Assembly (NCBI RefSeq): GCF_029504575.1
Contig: NZ_JAQFII010000001.1
Span: 6,609,495-6,673,494, forward strand
From: Streptomyces sp. SPB162
GTDB taxonomy: Bacteria; Actinomycetota; Actinomycetes; Streptomycetales; Streptomycetaceae
Direction: 5' to 3'
Length of the DNA: 64,000 nucleotides
The translations under genes and the position numbers were made by a program. The notes beneath the pieces are model-generated. The model made no database searches. It was not told the origin of the DNA and saw only the letters and a program-made list of their open reading frames with translations. Positions within the stretch are counted from its first letter, which is position 1, and every line of letters starts with the position of its first letter. Shown here in pieces: positions 20,603 to 31,739 of this stretch.

Positions 20603-20959
20603 CGACCTGCCTCAATCTCCCGGGCGCACCCAGGCGCCCCTAGCGTCATGTCCAAGACAGACAGACGGTAGCAGCGGAACGTGGCGCGAGGGCGTTGGTA
20701 TCCACCCAGCGGCTCTCGTGAGGCACTACAGGACGTGACTGGTTGTCAGCTTGCACTATGCCGACGGACGTTGGCGATGTCGGACGACCTTTCCGTTGGG
20801 TCAGCTGCTCAGTTTCCTTGGATGGTAACGGTTTGGCATCCTTGGGCATCGCAAAGATCGGCAAGCGCCCCTTTTTGAGGCTGAGAGCCACCTTTTGACC
20901 ACCGCTACGGTTCGCGTGCACGGCTCAGGTCATGAGCCGATTACAGACAGTAGGCATAC
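20603..20959. promoter_or_regulatory. Divergent promoter region between amidase and RHS genes
   Basis: A 357-bp intergenic region drives genes in both directions. It is AT-richer than its surroundings around 20790-20900. I see no palindrome or clear -35/-10 pair that I would defend. Confidence 0.35.
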
Positions 20960-23900
20960 ATGGAAGTCAGAGGGTTGCGGGCTTGGCGTGGGAGCGCCTG
21001 GCCCAATCCGGGGGGTACGTGGACGCGGCGCATAGCCGTGTCCGTGGCGGTGGCGATGGCCGTGACCATGCTGGACGGCACCAGTGCGGCGATAGCCGTA
21101 CCCGAGAAGCCTGCTCCGCAACAGGCAGCTAAAAGCTACGCCACGTCGGCTGCTGATATCCCGTCGGCTCGGGTAGCGGCACGGTTGTCGGGCAAGCAGG
21201 TGGAGGCGCTGTCGGAGCGCTCTGAGACGTCCACGACGTGGGTGAACGCGAATGGTTCGCTGACGACGGAGGTGTCGGCGGGCCCGATCCGCTTCGAGGA
21301 CGACGGCCAGTGGCGGTCGGTCGATCTGGACCTGGTGCAAAACGCTGATGGCAGCGTGGCGCCCAAGGCGCACCCGAGGGGCCTGAAACTGGCTGGTGGA
21401 AGCGGTGCGACAGCCCGCTCGCTGACCGATGCTGGCACTGCGCCCGCTCGTGACCTAGTCACGTTGGGTGCAGGCGACCAGCAGATCGCGCTTCAGTGGA
21501 AGGGCGGCCTGCCGAAGCCGACCCTCAACGGGACCCGCGCCACATACGCCAATGCCGTTCCGGGTGCGAACCTGGTTGTGGAAGCCACCCGTACCGGGTT
21601 CGAGCAGTTCGTCGACATCGCCCAGCGCCCCGCGGCAGGGGGCTTCGCCTACACCCTGCCGCTGAAGACCAAGGGCCTGAGCGTCAAACAGCTCGCGGAC
21701 GGCGGCCTGCAGTTCACCGACGCGAAGAACAACAAGCAAGCGGTGATGCCTGCCCCCACCATGTGGGATGCGCAGGTGGATCCGGCCTCCGGCGAGCACA
21801 CCCACCAAGCCCCGGTCGCGATGAAGGTCGTCGCACACAAGGGCTCGGTCGACCTGGTCTTCACCCCCGACAGTAAGTTCCTGGCGGACCCCGCCACAAA
21901 GTTCCCCGTCACGGTCGACCCGTCTACGGCGACCCTCGGAAACGTTTTCGACACCTACGTCCAGCAGGGCGTCACCGTCGATGAGTCCACGGACACCGAA
22001 CTGGACCTGGGCAACCCCGGCACCACGAACACCGATGGAACCCCGCGCACCGCACGGTCCTTCATCACCTGGAACACGGCACCCTTCGCGGATGCTCTGG
22101 TGACCAGCGCGAACCTGAGCCTGTGGAACTTCCACTCGGGCAACAACGTCGACTGCAAGCCATACCCGTGGGAGGTGTGGGACGTCGACAAGGCGTCCAC
22201 GTCCACCCGGTGGCCAGCGCAGCCGGTCTGGCACACCAAGTCCGCCACCTCGACGGAGACCCGCGGCAACCCCTCGTGCACCGCGGCACCGGACGGATGG
22301 ATCAACGCTGACGTCACCACCCTCGCCCAGACCTGGGCGTCGCTGAAGAACGCCACGTCCGGCATGGGCCTGCGCGCTTCGAGCGAAACGGTGGTTGCGC
22401 AATGGAAGCGGGTGAACTCCGCGAACGCAGCGTCCAACCCGCCCAAGCTGGTCGTCACCTACAACTACCGGCCGCGCACCGGGACCGATCAGCAGGCCGG
22501 ACCGCCGTTCTTCAAGGACACTGCCAACACCTGGCAGGTCAACACGGTGACCCCCACACTGCGGGACACGTTCGCCGACCCGAACAATGACAAGGTCAGC
22601 GGCACCTTCCAGATCTTCGACAACGCTACCGGCACCCAGGTCGGCTCCAACATCACCTCGCCGTTCGTGGCCGCCGGCCAGCCGGCGTCGGTGACGGTGC
22701 CGGCCGGGCTGCTGACCAACGGCAAAACCTACAAGTTCCGCACCACCCCGTACGACGGCACCCACTACAACCTCGGTTGGTCACCGTACGCACTGTTCAC
22801 TGTCGACACCGCTGCTCCCTCGGCGCCGTCCGGGGTCACCTCCACGGACTATCCGAGCGCCTCGTGGGTCAAGGGAGCGGGGCAGGCCGGGAAGTTCACC
22901 GCGACCCCGCCAGCCGGTGACCAGAACGGCATCGAGTGGTCGCTGGACGGCACCACCTGGACCAAGGTTCCCACCGGCGGCACCACGACCCCGGTGACGT
23001 TCAACGTCACCCCGGCCAAGGCCGGCACCAACACCTTGCAGGTCCGGTCCACGGACAAGGCCGAGAACAAGTCCGAACCAGTCACCTACACCTTCCACGC
23101 CGGACCGGGCGGGGTCACCCTGCCCGACGAGGGCACCCGCACCGCTGCCCGCGTCCCGCTCACCGCGGAGGCCGACAGCACGAAATACACCAGCGTCTCC
23201 TTCTCCTGGCGCCGCGGTGACGCCGACACCTGGACCACGATCCCGGCCGGCGATGTCACCAATGCCGGAGCCTCGGTGGGGTCCTGGCCACTGGTTCTGA
23301 TCGGGGGCAAGAGCCCCGACCTGACGTGGAACGCCACCAATACCGTCAACCCCGACGGCGCGGTCCAGCTCCGCGCGGACTTCACCGGCCCGAACAGCGC
23401 CGCGGTGTCCTCCGACCCGATCAGCGTGATCGTGGACCGCACTGCTGACGGCGCCGCCACGGAGAACATCGGTCCGGGCTCGGTGAACCTGCTCACCGGC
23501 GACTACACCCTGACCGGAACCGACGCGTCGTTCTTCGGCATGTCGGTCTCGCGTACCGCCTCCTCGCGCTCGCCGCAGGCGGGAGCGAGCCAGGAGGGCC
23601 AGGCATCGATCTTCGGTAAGGAATGGTTGTCCGGCACCATCGCCGAGGCCACCGAATCGGACTACACCGAGATCCGCAAGAGCTCCGCCACCTCTTTGGA
23701 CGTAGCCGGCAGCGAGGGCTCGACGATCAAGTTCACCGCTAACGCGGCCAGTAACGGCTGGGTACCCGAAACGGGATCGGAGGACCTGACGTTGAAGGGG
23801 TCCTTCACCTCCGGTGACTTCACCCTGTCCGACAGCGACGGCACGGTCACGACCTTTACCAAAGTCGCTGCCGCAGCTACCACCTGGACGGTCAGCAGCT

Positions 23901-26900
23901 CGCTGCTCGACGGCCTGACGAACTCCACCACCAAGGTGGTCTCCGAGGCCGTCGTCGTAGCGGGCAAGACCCTGGCCCGACCCAAGCGCGTCATCTCCTC
24001 AACCACCGCCACCACCCTGGCCACCTGTCAGACCGACCCCACCACCAAGGGCTGCCGGACGCTGGAGTTCGTGTACGCACCCTCCACCACCGCCACGGCG
24101 TCCGCTTTCGGTGACATCAAGGACCAGGTCTCGGCACTGAAGCTGTGGGCCACCGCCCCCGGCGCAGCCTCGTCCACCGCCACCACCGTCGCGAGCTACC
24201 TCTACGACGCTTCCGGACGGCTGCGCGAGACCTGGGACCCCCGGATCTCTCCCGCGCTCACGACCGCGTACGGCTACGACGCGGCAGGACGGGTCACCGG
24301 CCTGACCCCGCCCGGGGCAACTCCCCTGGTCGTTCACTTACGGCCAGGCCGGCTCCAACCCCGCGGCCGGTGACGGCATGCTCCTCAAGGCCTCCCGCGC
24401 CACCCTCACCCCGGGCAGCGCAAGCCAGACCAACGGCACCGCGAACACCACCGTGGTCTACGGAGTGCCCCTGGCCGGTACGAACGCCCCGAACAACCTG
24501 TCCGCGACCGCGACCACGTCCTGGGGGCAGAGCGACCTGCCCACCGACGCCACCGCGGTCTTCCCCGCCGACCTGGTCCCCGCCGCGAACGACGGCGCGA
24601 ACCTGACCGCCGCCGACTACCGGCGGGCCGGGATCCACTACCTCGACGCCTCCGGACGCAAGGTCAACACCGCCACGCCCGGCAACCACGTCTCGGTCAC
24701 CGAGTACGACCGCTACGGCAACACCGTGCGCTCCCTGACCGCCGGCAACCGCCAATTGGCCCTGGGCACCACGACCGCGCAGAAGAGCGAACTGACCGAC
24801 CTGGGCATCAACGCCCTGTCCACCGGGGAACGCGCACAACTCCTTTCCACCACATCCGTCTACGATTCCACCGGCCAGCGCGAGACGGACACCTACGGCC
24901 CTCTGCACCAGGTCACCCTTGCGGCGAACCTGGTCAGCGGCACCACGACCGTGGCCACTGCCGGCACGGAGGTGACGGCACGCGCGCACACGCTCAAGGA
25001 GTACGACACCGGCCGCCCCACCGACGGCACCGCAACCGTCAAGGACCAAGTCACCAAGCAGACCGCTGGCGGGCAGGCCCGCGCGTGGCCTGACCTGCTG
25101 ACCGACCCACGCGTGACCACCACCGGGTACGACTGGGTCAAGGGCATGCCCACGTCCACCACGAAGGACCCCGGGGGGCTGGCGATCACCACCACGACCG
25201 CCTACGACGACCAGGGCCGGGTCATCAAGACCACCCAGCCCACGTCCACCGGCACCGACGCAGGGGCCATGACCACCACGTATTACACCGGCACCGGATC
25301 CGCACCTTGCGGTGGCCGCCCGGAGTGGGCAGATGCGGTCTGCCAGACCGCACCCGCAGCCGCGATCACCGGCGGAGGCACCAACCCAACGCAGCTGCCG
25401 ACCAAGACCACCCAATACAACGTGTGGGGCGACCCGGCGATCGTCACCGACACCGCCAACTCCGTCACCCGCACCACAACCACCGCCTTCGACGGTGGCG
25501 GTCGGCCCACCACCGTCACCATCACCGGCGGCATCGGCGCGGCGGTGCCCGCGGTGACCACGGTGTACGACACCACTACCGGTGCGGTGCTCACCCAGAC
25601 CTCCACCGCTGGTGGCACGATCACCAAGTCCTACGACCAACTCGGCCGCCAGATGTCGTACACCGACGCCGACGGCGCCACCACCTCCACCCAGTACGAC
25701 GCCCTCGACCGGCCGACCACGGTGACGGACTCCGTACCATCGACCACCACCTACACCTACGACACCGCGCTCGACCCGCGCGGGGTGACCACGAAGATCA
25801 CCGACTCCGTCGCCGGTGGTTTCACCGCAACGTATGACGCCGATGGAAGCCTGGCGACCCAGGGCCTGCCCGGCGGCTACACCATGACCGAGAACCAGGA
25901 CCCTGCCGGCACCGCCACCGACAGGACCTATAGCCGCAACAGCGACAGCACCGTCCTGGTCTCCGACAGCATCACCGAAACCGTCCACGACCAGCAGGCC
26001 GCCCACACCGGCACCCCAGGGGTCACCGCGTCGCAGAACTACACCTACGACAAGACCGGCCGCCTCACCCAGGTCCAGGACACCACCGCCGATGGGGTCT
26101 GCACCACCCGTAGCTACACCTTCGACAAGAACACCAACCGCAAAACCCTCGGCACCGCCGCGGCAGCACCCAACGCCGACTGCACCACCGCCGGCGGCGC
26201 CACCGCCACCAACACCTACGACAGCGCCGACCGCCTGGTGAACACCGGGTACACCTACGACGCGCTCGGCCGCACCACCGCCAAGCCGGGCACCACGCTG
26301 GCGTACTACGCCAACGACCTCGCCCAGCAGCAGACCGCAGGAACCCAGCGCCAGACCTGGACTCTCGACTCCAACCTGCGCTTCCGATCCTTCACCACCG
26401 AGTCCAACGCGTCCGGCACCTGGACCCAGACGGGGTCCAAGGTCAACCACTACGACACCGACGCCGACAACCCCCGGTGGATCACCGAGGACACCGCCGG
26501 CAACCTCACCCGCAACGTCGACGGCATCGACGGCGACCTCGCCGCCACCACCACCAAAACCGGCGACACCGTCCTGGAACTGGCCGATCTGCACGGCGAC
26601 ATCACCCTGCAACTCCCCCTCGACACCAGTGTCGCCCCGACGGTCCTGGACGCCGACGAATACGGCAACCCCCGGCCCGGCCAGACCGCAACCCGCTATG
26701 CATGGCTCGGCGGCAAGCAGCGCTCCGACGAGACCGTCACCGGTCTCACCCTCATGGGAGTCCGCCTCTACGACCCCACCACCGGACGCTTCCTGTCTAC
26801 CGACCCCGTTCCCGGCGGAAACCCCAATGCCTACACCTACCCCGCCGACCCCATCAACGCCTATGACCTCGACGGTCGCTTTGGGTGGCACTGGAAAGCT

Positions 26901-27197
26901 CCGTGGCACCGGGACCACTGGTCGCCCTTCCGGTACAGCTGGCACGTACCCGGCTATGCGCGCGCCAGGCACTACTACTACAGCGCCCGACACCAGGTAC
27001 GTAGGGCGGGGCGATGGGCAAAGCGCCATAACCGATACGTGCGGTGGGCCGCGAACAACCGCTATGTGCGAGCATGCGTCTTCGGTGGAGCCGGAGGTGG
27101 ATTGATCGCGTGGGCAACCAGAGCCGGCCGGCGATCCGTATGGGGGTACGGCATAGGTTGCGGAGTCAGTATGGCGCAGCTCCGTTGGCAAAACTGA
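20960..27197 (+). pseudogene. Secreted RHS/YD-repeat protein, interrupted by one frameshift
   Basis: The N-terminus has a signal-like segment (RRIAVSVAVAMAVTMLDG then TSAAIA). A DNRLRE-type domain (residues about 310-500) and beta-sandwich repeats follow. The RHS core is in the second half, with YD repeats such as YDASGRLRETWD, YDQLGRQMSYTDADG and YTYDALGRTT. The core ends in LYDPTTGRFLSTDPVPGGNP and YDLDGRFGWHW. After it comes a short basic tail of about 100 residues with an alanine/glycine-rich hydrophobic end, where RHS toxins are normally encoded; I do not recognise it. The frame breaks at about 24317 inside GGGG; with GGG it reads PPGQLPWSFTYGQAGSNPAA and the two halves (1137 and 939 codons) join. 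RHS proteins are shell-forming toxin-delivery proteins in competition. A small membrane protein gene follows. Confidence 0.8.
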
Positions 27198-27292
27198 TCC
27201 ACCTCGCCAGCGAAAGCAGAGAGGGCGACTTGCATGTCGCGCGCGAGCCTTCGGTGTGGAAGCCCGCCGCTGGATCTAGAAGGGAATGAACG

Positions 27293-27523
27293 ATGAGGAG
27301 TCCACGGCAGAGAGATAGCCATTCAAATTCAGGGGACGGGAAACTCCAGAGTTATGTCGGAGTGGTCTGCTTCTTGGTTTCCATGGTGATCATCAGATGG
27401 GTTTGGCCGGGACTCCCAGACTGGGCACCTGCGGCCCTTGGGGTGCTGATCGGCTACGTGTGCTGGCTGGCGTACCGGGCGTACCGATGGCTGCAAAGGA
27501 GGAGAAGGGGGTCTGTGAACTGA
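27293..27523 (+). CDS. Small two-helix membrane protein behind the RHS gene
   Basis: A 76-residue protein with two hydrophobic segments (VGVVCFLVSMVIIRWVW and APAALGVLIGYVCWLAYRAY) and a basic tail. AAGGGA eight bases upstream supports ATG 27293. It starts 96 bp after the RHS stop, the usual place for an immunity gene of an RHS toxin. Immunity is an inference from position only. No family is recognised. Confidence 0.5.
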   Translation: MRSPRQRDSHSNSGDGKLQSYVGVVCFLVSMVIIRWVWPGLPDWAPAALGVLIGYVCWLAYRAYRWLQRRRRGSVN

Positions 27524-27647
27524 AGCATTCTGGACGGATGCTCGCGTCCGACGCCCAACGAAGTGGTGATTGTGCAGGGTTTCCGGGGCGGAAATGCTGC
27601 GGTGCTGGCGACACCCAGTCGGCCAGTGCAAGAGACTGAGCAAGCGA

Positions 27648-27681
27648 TTACCGGGCGTGGCCACAGTCCACGCCCGGTAAT
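27648..27681. terminator. Terminator hairpin
   Basis: TACCGGGCGTGG and CCACGCCCGGTA are perfectly complementary over 12 bp around a 7-base loop. It closes the RHS and small membrane gene region. Confidence 0.75.
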
Positions 27682-27932
27682 CCATCCGTTCACGCCAGCC
27701 GATCCGTCACGTCGCGAACAACGGCCACGGCCCGGTCGCCTGGGTCACCGCCTATGAGGAGACGTACGGACCACTGGCGGAGACTTGGTTCATCGACGCC
27801 CACGGCAACCTTGCCCAGGCCGCCATCGCCTGCTCCCCAGAGATGGGGATTGCGGTCGCCGAGTGGGACTGCGGCCCCGCCGGTGGCGACGGCGACATCG
27901 TGCCCGACCGGCCGGAGACCGCCCGCCGGTGA
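27681..27932 (+). pseudogene. Unrecognised gene 3' fragment
   Basis: The frame reads HVANNGHGPVAWVTAYEETY, then PLAETWFIDAHGNLAQAAIA and CGPAGGDGDIVPDRPETARR before a stop. Its composition is protein-like, but a stop (27678) closes the frame upstream and there is no start codon. It looks like the 3' end of a lost gene. Confidence 0.4.
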
Positions 27933-28391
27933 CCACCAGCAGCAGCGCAGTGCCCCGGCCCACCGCCGGGGCGCTGCGCCTCGTTGAGGCCAGCACCACT
28001 CGGCCGAGCTCCGTGGACATCGGTGCGACGGCGAACACCTCGGCAAGGAAACCACCCTTGGGCGCGGTCAGAAGCTCCAAAGGGCTCGCAGCAGCGCCCA
28101 TGCCGCCGCGGATGGCCGCGCCGGCGCTCGAACCTCGAACACCAGCGGCGCCGACGCCTCATCGAGCAGGCGCGTCAGCTGGCCCAGGTCGCCGTCGAGC
28201 CACCCGTACAACGCGCGTCCCACCACGAGCAGCGCCTGATCCTTGGAACCGTTCCGCACAGCATCCATACTGGCGGGCGACGCATGGAGCAGATCGACAT
28301 CGGAAGCCTGCACCACTCGTCGGGGACCGACCCGCCGGTCATCAACTATCAGCTCAAATTCCGTGGCGTCGACCACCAATTCCGTAATCAT
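27920..28391 (-). pseudogene. CHAT-domain protein, N-terminal fragment
   Basis: From ATG 28391 the frame reads MITELVVDATEFELIVDDRR, then a region with ALYGWLDGDLGQLTRLLDEA and APLVFEVRAP. This is the usual start of actinobacterial CHAT (caspase-like) proteins. The frame is lost at about 28062. In another frame SPLELLTAPKGGFLAEVF and TELGRVVLAS continue the similarity, so there is a shift and then decay. The His-Cys catalytic part is absent. It abuts the IS110 remnant, which may have truncated the surroundings. Confidence 0.6.
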
Positions 28392-28394
28392 GCG

Positions 28395-28865
28395 TCATTC
28401 TTCGATCCGCCCGGCCAGCAGTTTGCGCTGGTCAAGGACGGCAGTCAGGGAGCTGGCCAGGCTCGGGACGATCAGCGTGGCTGCCTCCGTGTCCGGGACG
28501 ACGACAGTCTGTTCGTCCAGCGCGGTGAAGGTGAAGATGTCCTCGACGAGCCGCTTGGCCATCCGCGGGTCCTTCGGCTTCAGCAGCGTGACCAGCCGAC
28601 GTCGGCCAGCTTTGCGGATCTGGGCCGGTGACCCGAGCCGTTCCGTCAGCGTGAGGATGGCAGGGTGCTGGAACCTCGGCCCCAGCACCCGCTCCAGCGA
28701 TGGATGGATTTGCGTGAGCAGGCGGTGGAGCCGGTTGGCGACCCGGGTGGCCTCACCGGCCAGGTCGTCGTCGAATCCGACGATCATCTCCAGCTCGGCG
28801 ATCGTCTCGCCTTCGGGATCGATGGACCGCAGCGTGTGGCGCGTCGGGCGGGCGGCGCCCGTCAA
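28395..28865 (-). pseudogene. IS110-family transposase, central fragment
   Basis: The frame contains IAELEMIVGFDDDLAGEATR, LLTQIHPSLERVLGPRFQHP, LTERLGSPAQIRKAGRRRL and SLASSLTAVLDQRKLLAGRI. These are characteristic of the spacer and start of the C-terminal part of IS110 (DEDD) transposases. The N-terminal DEDD core and the C-terminal transposase_20 serine region are missing. It ends abruptly at 28395 beside the CHAT fragment. Confidence 0.8.
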
Positions 28866-29199
28866 TTTCTGCAGGAGGATCCTTCACGACTGACCGACCC
28901 ATGACGCTGATGGCAGTACACGCCCCACCCCGACGACGAGGCCACCGGAACCGGAGGGATCCTCGCGCGGTACGCGCGCAAGGCATCCGCACGGTTCTTG
29001 TGGCCTGTACCGACGGCGGTTGCGGTTACGGAACGGGGGGTGCCAAGCCGGGCGAGGCCGGACACGATCCGGCGGCCGTCGTCTCGATGCGCCGGCAAGA
29101 CACCGTCGCCGCGTAATGTCACGGCCTGGAAGACCTCGCCGCCCTCCTGCCAGCGGTGCTCGTGGTGAGGGGGATGCGATCGGCGTCTTGTGAATTCCT

Positions 29200-29322
29200 G
29201 ACAAGCCGCTCACACTGAAAGAGAGCTTGCGGCACTACGGCAGGACCATTTCCCTGGGGACTAGTTGGGGACCACACGACATGCGCGATTCAGAACATCT
29301 GACGCGTTATAGTACGAAGTGC
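29200..29322. repeat. Element right-end repeat, copy 2
   Basis: Related to 14948-15073 with conserved blocks GACAAGCCGCTCACACTG and GGGGACTAGTTGGGGACC, ending about 50 bp before att2. It marks the right end of the att1-att2 element. Confidence 0.7.
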
Positions 29323-29372
29323 ACATGCCGTTTGCCCTGTTTGTCGGTACAATGAGCTGACAAAATTTGACT

Positions 29373-29418
29373 GGGGGTCAAGGGGTCGCAGGTTCAAATC
29401 CTGTCGTCCCGACGGTGC
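29373..29418 (+). repeat. att2: tRNA 3'-end attachment repeat
   Basis: Identical over 46 bp to att1 and att3. It separates the RHS-bearing element from the CRISPR-bearing element. An intact integrase gene ends 168 bp to the right, which is the usual layout for attachment next to integrase. Confidence 0.85.
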
Positions 29419-29585
29419 GACCAGCGGGTTTGTCGGCAACGACAGGCCCGCTGGATGCGTTGGTGGTACACGTGATGGCCCGGTGGCGGCAACCCGGCAG
29501 CAAAGATCATCCGTTGTGGCGGCACCCCTGGTCAGAGCTACCGCCACAGAGAGACTTTCGGTGGAACCCAGGGCTCGCTTGGGCC

Positions 29586-30845
29586 TCAGGCAGCCTGCTC
29601 TCCTGATGGACCGTCGGGTGAACCGTCCGAGGATTGGGCATGTTTGCGGTCGGCCCGTTCGAGTGCGGTGCCGATGGCGGTGACTGCGGCGCGGGCGGCG
29701 TGCGGCAGCAGGTGCCCGTAGAGGTTGACGGTGGTCGATAGCGTCGAGTGCCGCAGCGTTTTGGAGACCACCGCGAGTGGGACACGTGAGCTGATCATGA
29801 TGGTGGCCGCGGTGTGCCGCAGATCGTGCACGCTGATCCGCGGCAGGCCGACCTCCGCCGCGCGCCGCCGCTGCTCGATCAGGATCCGTTGCGGCCTCAG
29901 GGGAGAGCCGTCGGGTCGGCAGAAGACCAGCCCCTCCAGCGGCGCACCCTCGTCCAGGCCGGCGCGGGCGCGCGCCTCTTGGCGTTGAAGGGCGGCGACG
30001 ACCCGGGGTGCGAGGCTAACCCAGCTGCGGCTCGCCTTCGTCTTGGGGTGGCCCAGGAACAGCTGATTGTTGTTGATCAGGGTCAGGTTCCAGCGCACAA
30101 GCAGGGTTATCTCCGCCAGGTGCACGTCCGGCCAGTGCAACCCGAGGACCTCTCCGCGCCGCATGCCGGTACCCAGCAACACTTCGAAGATGTCGGCCAT
30201 CTGGTCGGCGTAGACGGTGCGGTTGTGCCGCAGGAACGCCGCCGCCTGCGTGGGGTTCCAACAGATCCGCTCCGGCGCCGCCGGCCGCGGCATCATCGCG
30301 TACCGGCACCAGTTCTCCTCCACGATCCGGGTACGCCAGGCAGATCCCAGCGCACTGGAAAGGGTTGCCCCGATCCGGTACACGGTGGTGCGCCCTCTTC
30401 CCCGATCCAGCTCGGCCTGGCACCAAGCGGCTATGTGCCGCGGCCGCAGATCGCCGAGCAGCAGGGTCCCGAAGGCTGGGATCAGGTCGCGGTGCACGTG
30501 ATCGCGGTAGCCGGCCAACGTGGTGGGCCGTAACTGCTCTTGTTTTCCGCGCAGCCAGGTGATCAGGTACGCGGCGACGGTGAGGTCCGGATCGCGGTCC
30601 AGGCCGGTGCGCTCGGCTTCCAGCGCTTGCGCCAGGGCGGCCCGGGCCGCCCTGCGGGTGAGAAACCCGCTGCGGCACTTCGGACGGCGTCTACCCGTCG
30701 ATGGCAGATCGACGGCGAAGGCCCAAGAGCCGTGCCGGGGGAGCTCTTTGAGCTGCGGGCAGGCGGCGCCGAACTGCCGGCCGTCAGGACGGCGGCAACC
30801 ACACCTACGGAACACGCGACCACGTGCGGGGGGACGAGGAGCCAT
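29586..30845 (-). CDS. Tyrosine recombinase / site-specific integrase
   Basis: A 419-residue integrase. The arm- and core-binding region is N-terminal (LTVAAYLITWLRGKQEQLRP about residue 90). Catalytic residues are Arg in GTGMRRGEVLGLHW (about 227), HDLRH (about 338), His in KTLRHSTLSTT and Tyr in VNLYGHLLPHA (about 371), so the active site looks complete. GGAGG six bases before the ATG supports the start. The gene reads toward att2 and belongs to the element that ends at att3. It should integrate and excise that element at the tRNA-Pro-like site. Confidence 0.9.
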   Translation of the reverse strand: MAPRPPARGRVFRRCGCRRPDGRQFGAACPQLKELPRHGSWAFAVDLPSTGRRRPKCRSGFLTRRAARAALAQALEAERTGLDRDPDLTVAAYLITWLRGKQEQLRPTTLAGYRDHVHRDLIPAFGTLLLGDLRPRHIAAWCQAELDRGRGRTTVYRIGATLSSALGSAWRTRIVEENWCRYAMMPRPAAPERICWNPTQAAAFLRHNRTVYADQMADIFEVLLGTGMRRGEVLGLHWPDVHLAEITLLVRWNLTLINNNQLFLGHPKTKASRSWVSLAPRVVAALQRQEARARAGLDEGAPLEGLVFCRPDGSPLRPQRILIEQRRRAAEVGLPRISVHDLRHTAATIMISSRVPLAVVSKTLRHSTLSTTVNLYGHLLPHAARAAVTAIGTALERADRKHAQSSDGSPDGPSGEQAA

Positions 30846-30959
30846 GGTGCTTACCTCCAGTGGGGGAGAGGTCGTACCCCCACCTTGACAACAGGTAGGC
30901 CCGGCGCGGCAGCTGGCGGATCATAGCGTCGAGAGGGCGACCCCCATCACCTTGCCATC

Positions 30960-31513
30960 ACACATTCGTCAGTGGGCGGCCGAGCTGCAGGGACCCTCAT
31001 AAACGAGCCAGGCTCCACGGGCCGCCGCCAGCCTTCCGCGCAGGGCCACACCTCCTTGACCCACCCGGCCACCGCCTCGTCGTCCCGCTCCATGGCCCGT
31101 CGGGCCGGGACCTGCCAGGACCAGCCGTTACGCGCCAGCAGGTTCCGCACGCCCTGGATCGTGTAGGCCATGTGGAAGCGCCGACCGATCACCGTCTTGA
31201 TCCGCGCCAGCGTCCAGCGCTGGTCCTCCCAGCCGTGCGCAGCCGGCCCCTTGGCCAGCTCCGCCTCCAGCCGCGCGAACTGCTCCTGGCTCAGCCTCGG
31301 AAGCGATGCCGGCCCCTGCGACCGCAGGGCCCGCGGACCCCCCTCCTCCCACTTCTGCCGCCACCGTTGTACCGAGCGGACGTTGACGCGCAGGGCCTTG
31401 GCGATGACTGAGGTCGCCTCGTCCTGGGCGAACCGCTCGGCCGCCTTGAGTCGTAACTCCTCGCGGAACTGCCGGCGTTCGGCAGTCAGTCCGCCTCCTT
31501 GTGGATACCGCAT
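30960..31513 (-). pseudogene. IS630-family transposase, N-terminal fragment
   Basis: The frame starts RYPQGGGLTAERRQFREELR and holds the helix-turn-helix region (SVIAKALRVNVRSVQRWRQK) and the second DNA-binding region (HGWEDQRWTLARIKTVIGRR). These are typical of IS630 transposases. At VKEVWP the frame goes wrong; in another frame RGAWLVYEG follows, the first bases of the DDE domain. The rest of the domain is absent. It lies directly behind the integrase gene. Confidence 0.8.
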
Positions 31514-31739
31514 GCCCCGGTGATACCGCACGGACGACGAGCCATCAGCCCCTACGACACCACGAGTTCAACCTCAGTAGTTGCGCAATGGTGCGGTCGA
31601 CGAGATGCAGGGTGAGGGTGAGCTCGGTCGGTGACGGCGCCGGGCGGCTCCGATGGGGCCGTGTTGGGCGTTGGCGTTCTGGTTCGTCGGTGTGGTAAGT
31701 GGCGATTGCGAGACGGACTCTTTGCCGGCGCCCAAGTCG

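Noticed and set aside
24294..27191. A 965-codon open frame on the minus strand opposite the RHS gene
   Set aside because: It is glycine/valine-rich low-complexity sequence, the expected shadow of the threonine-rich RHS frame, with no domain or ribosome binding site.
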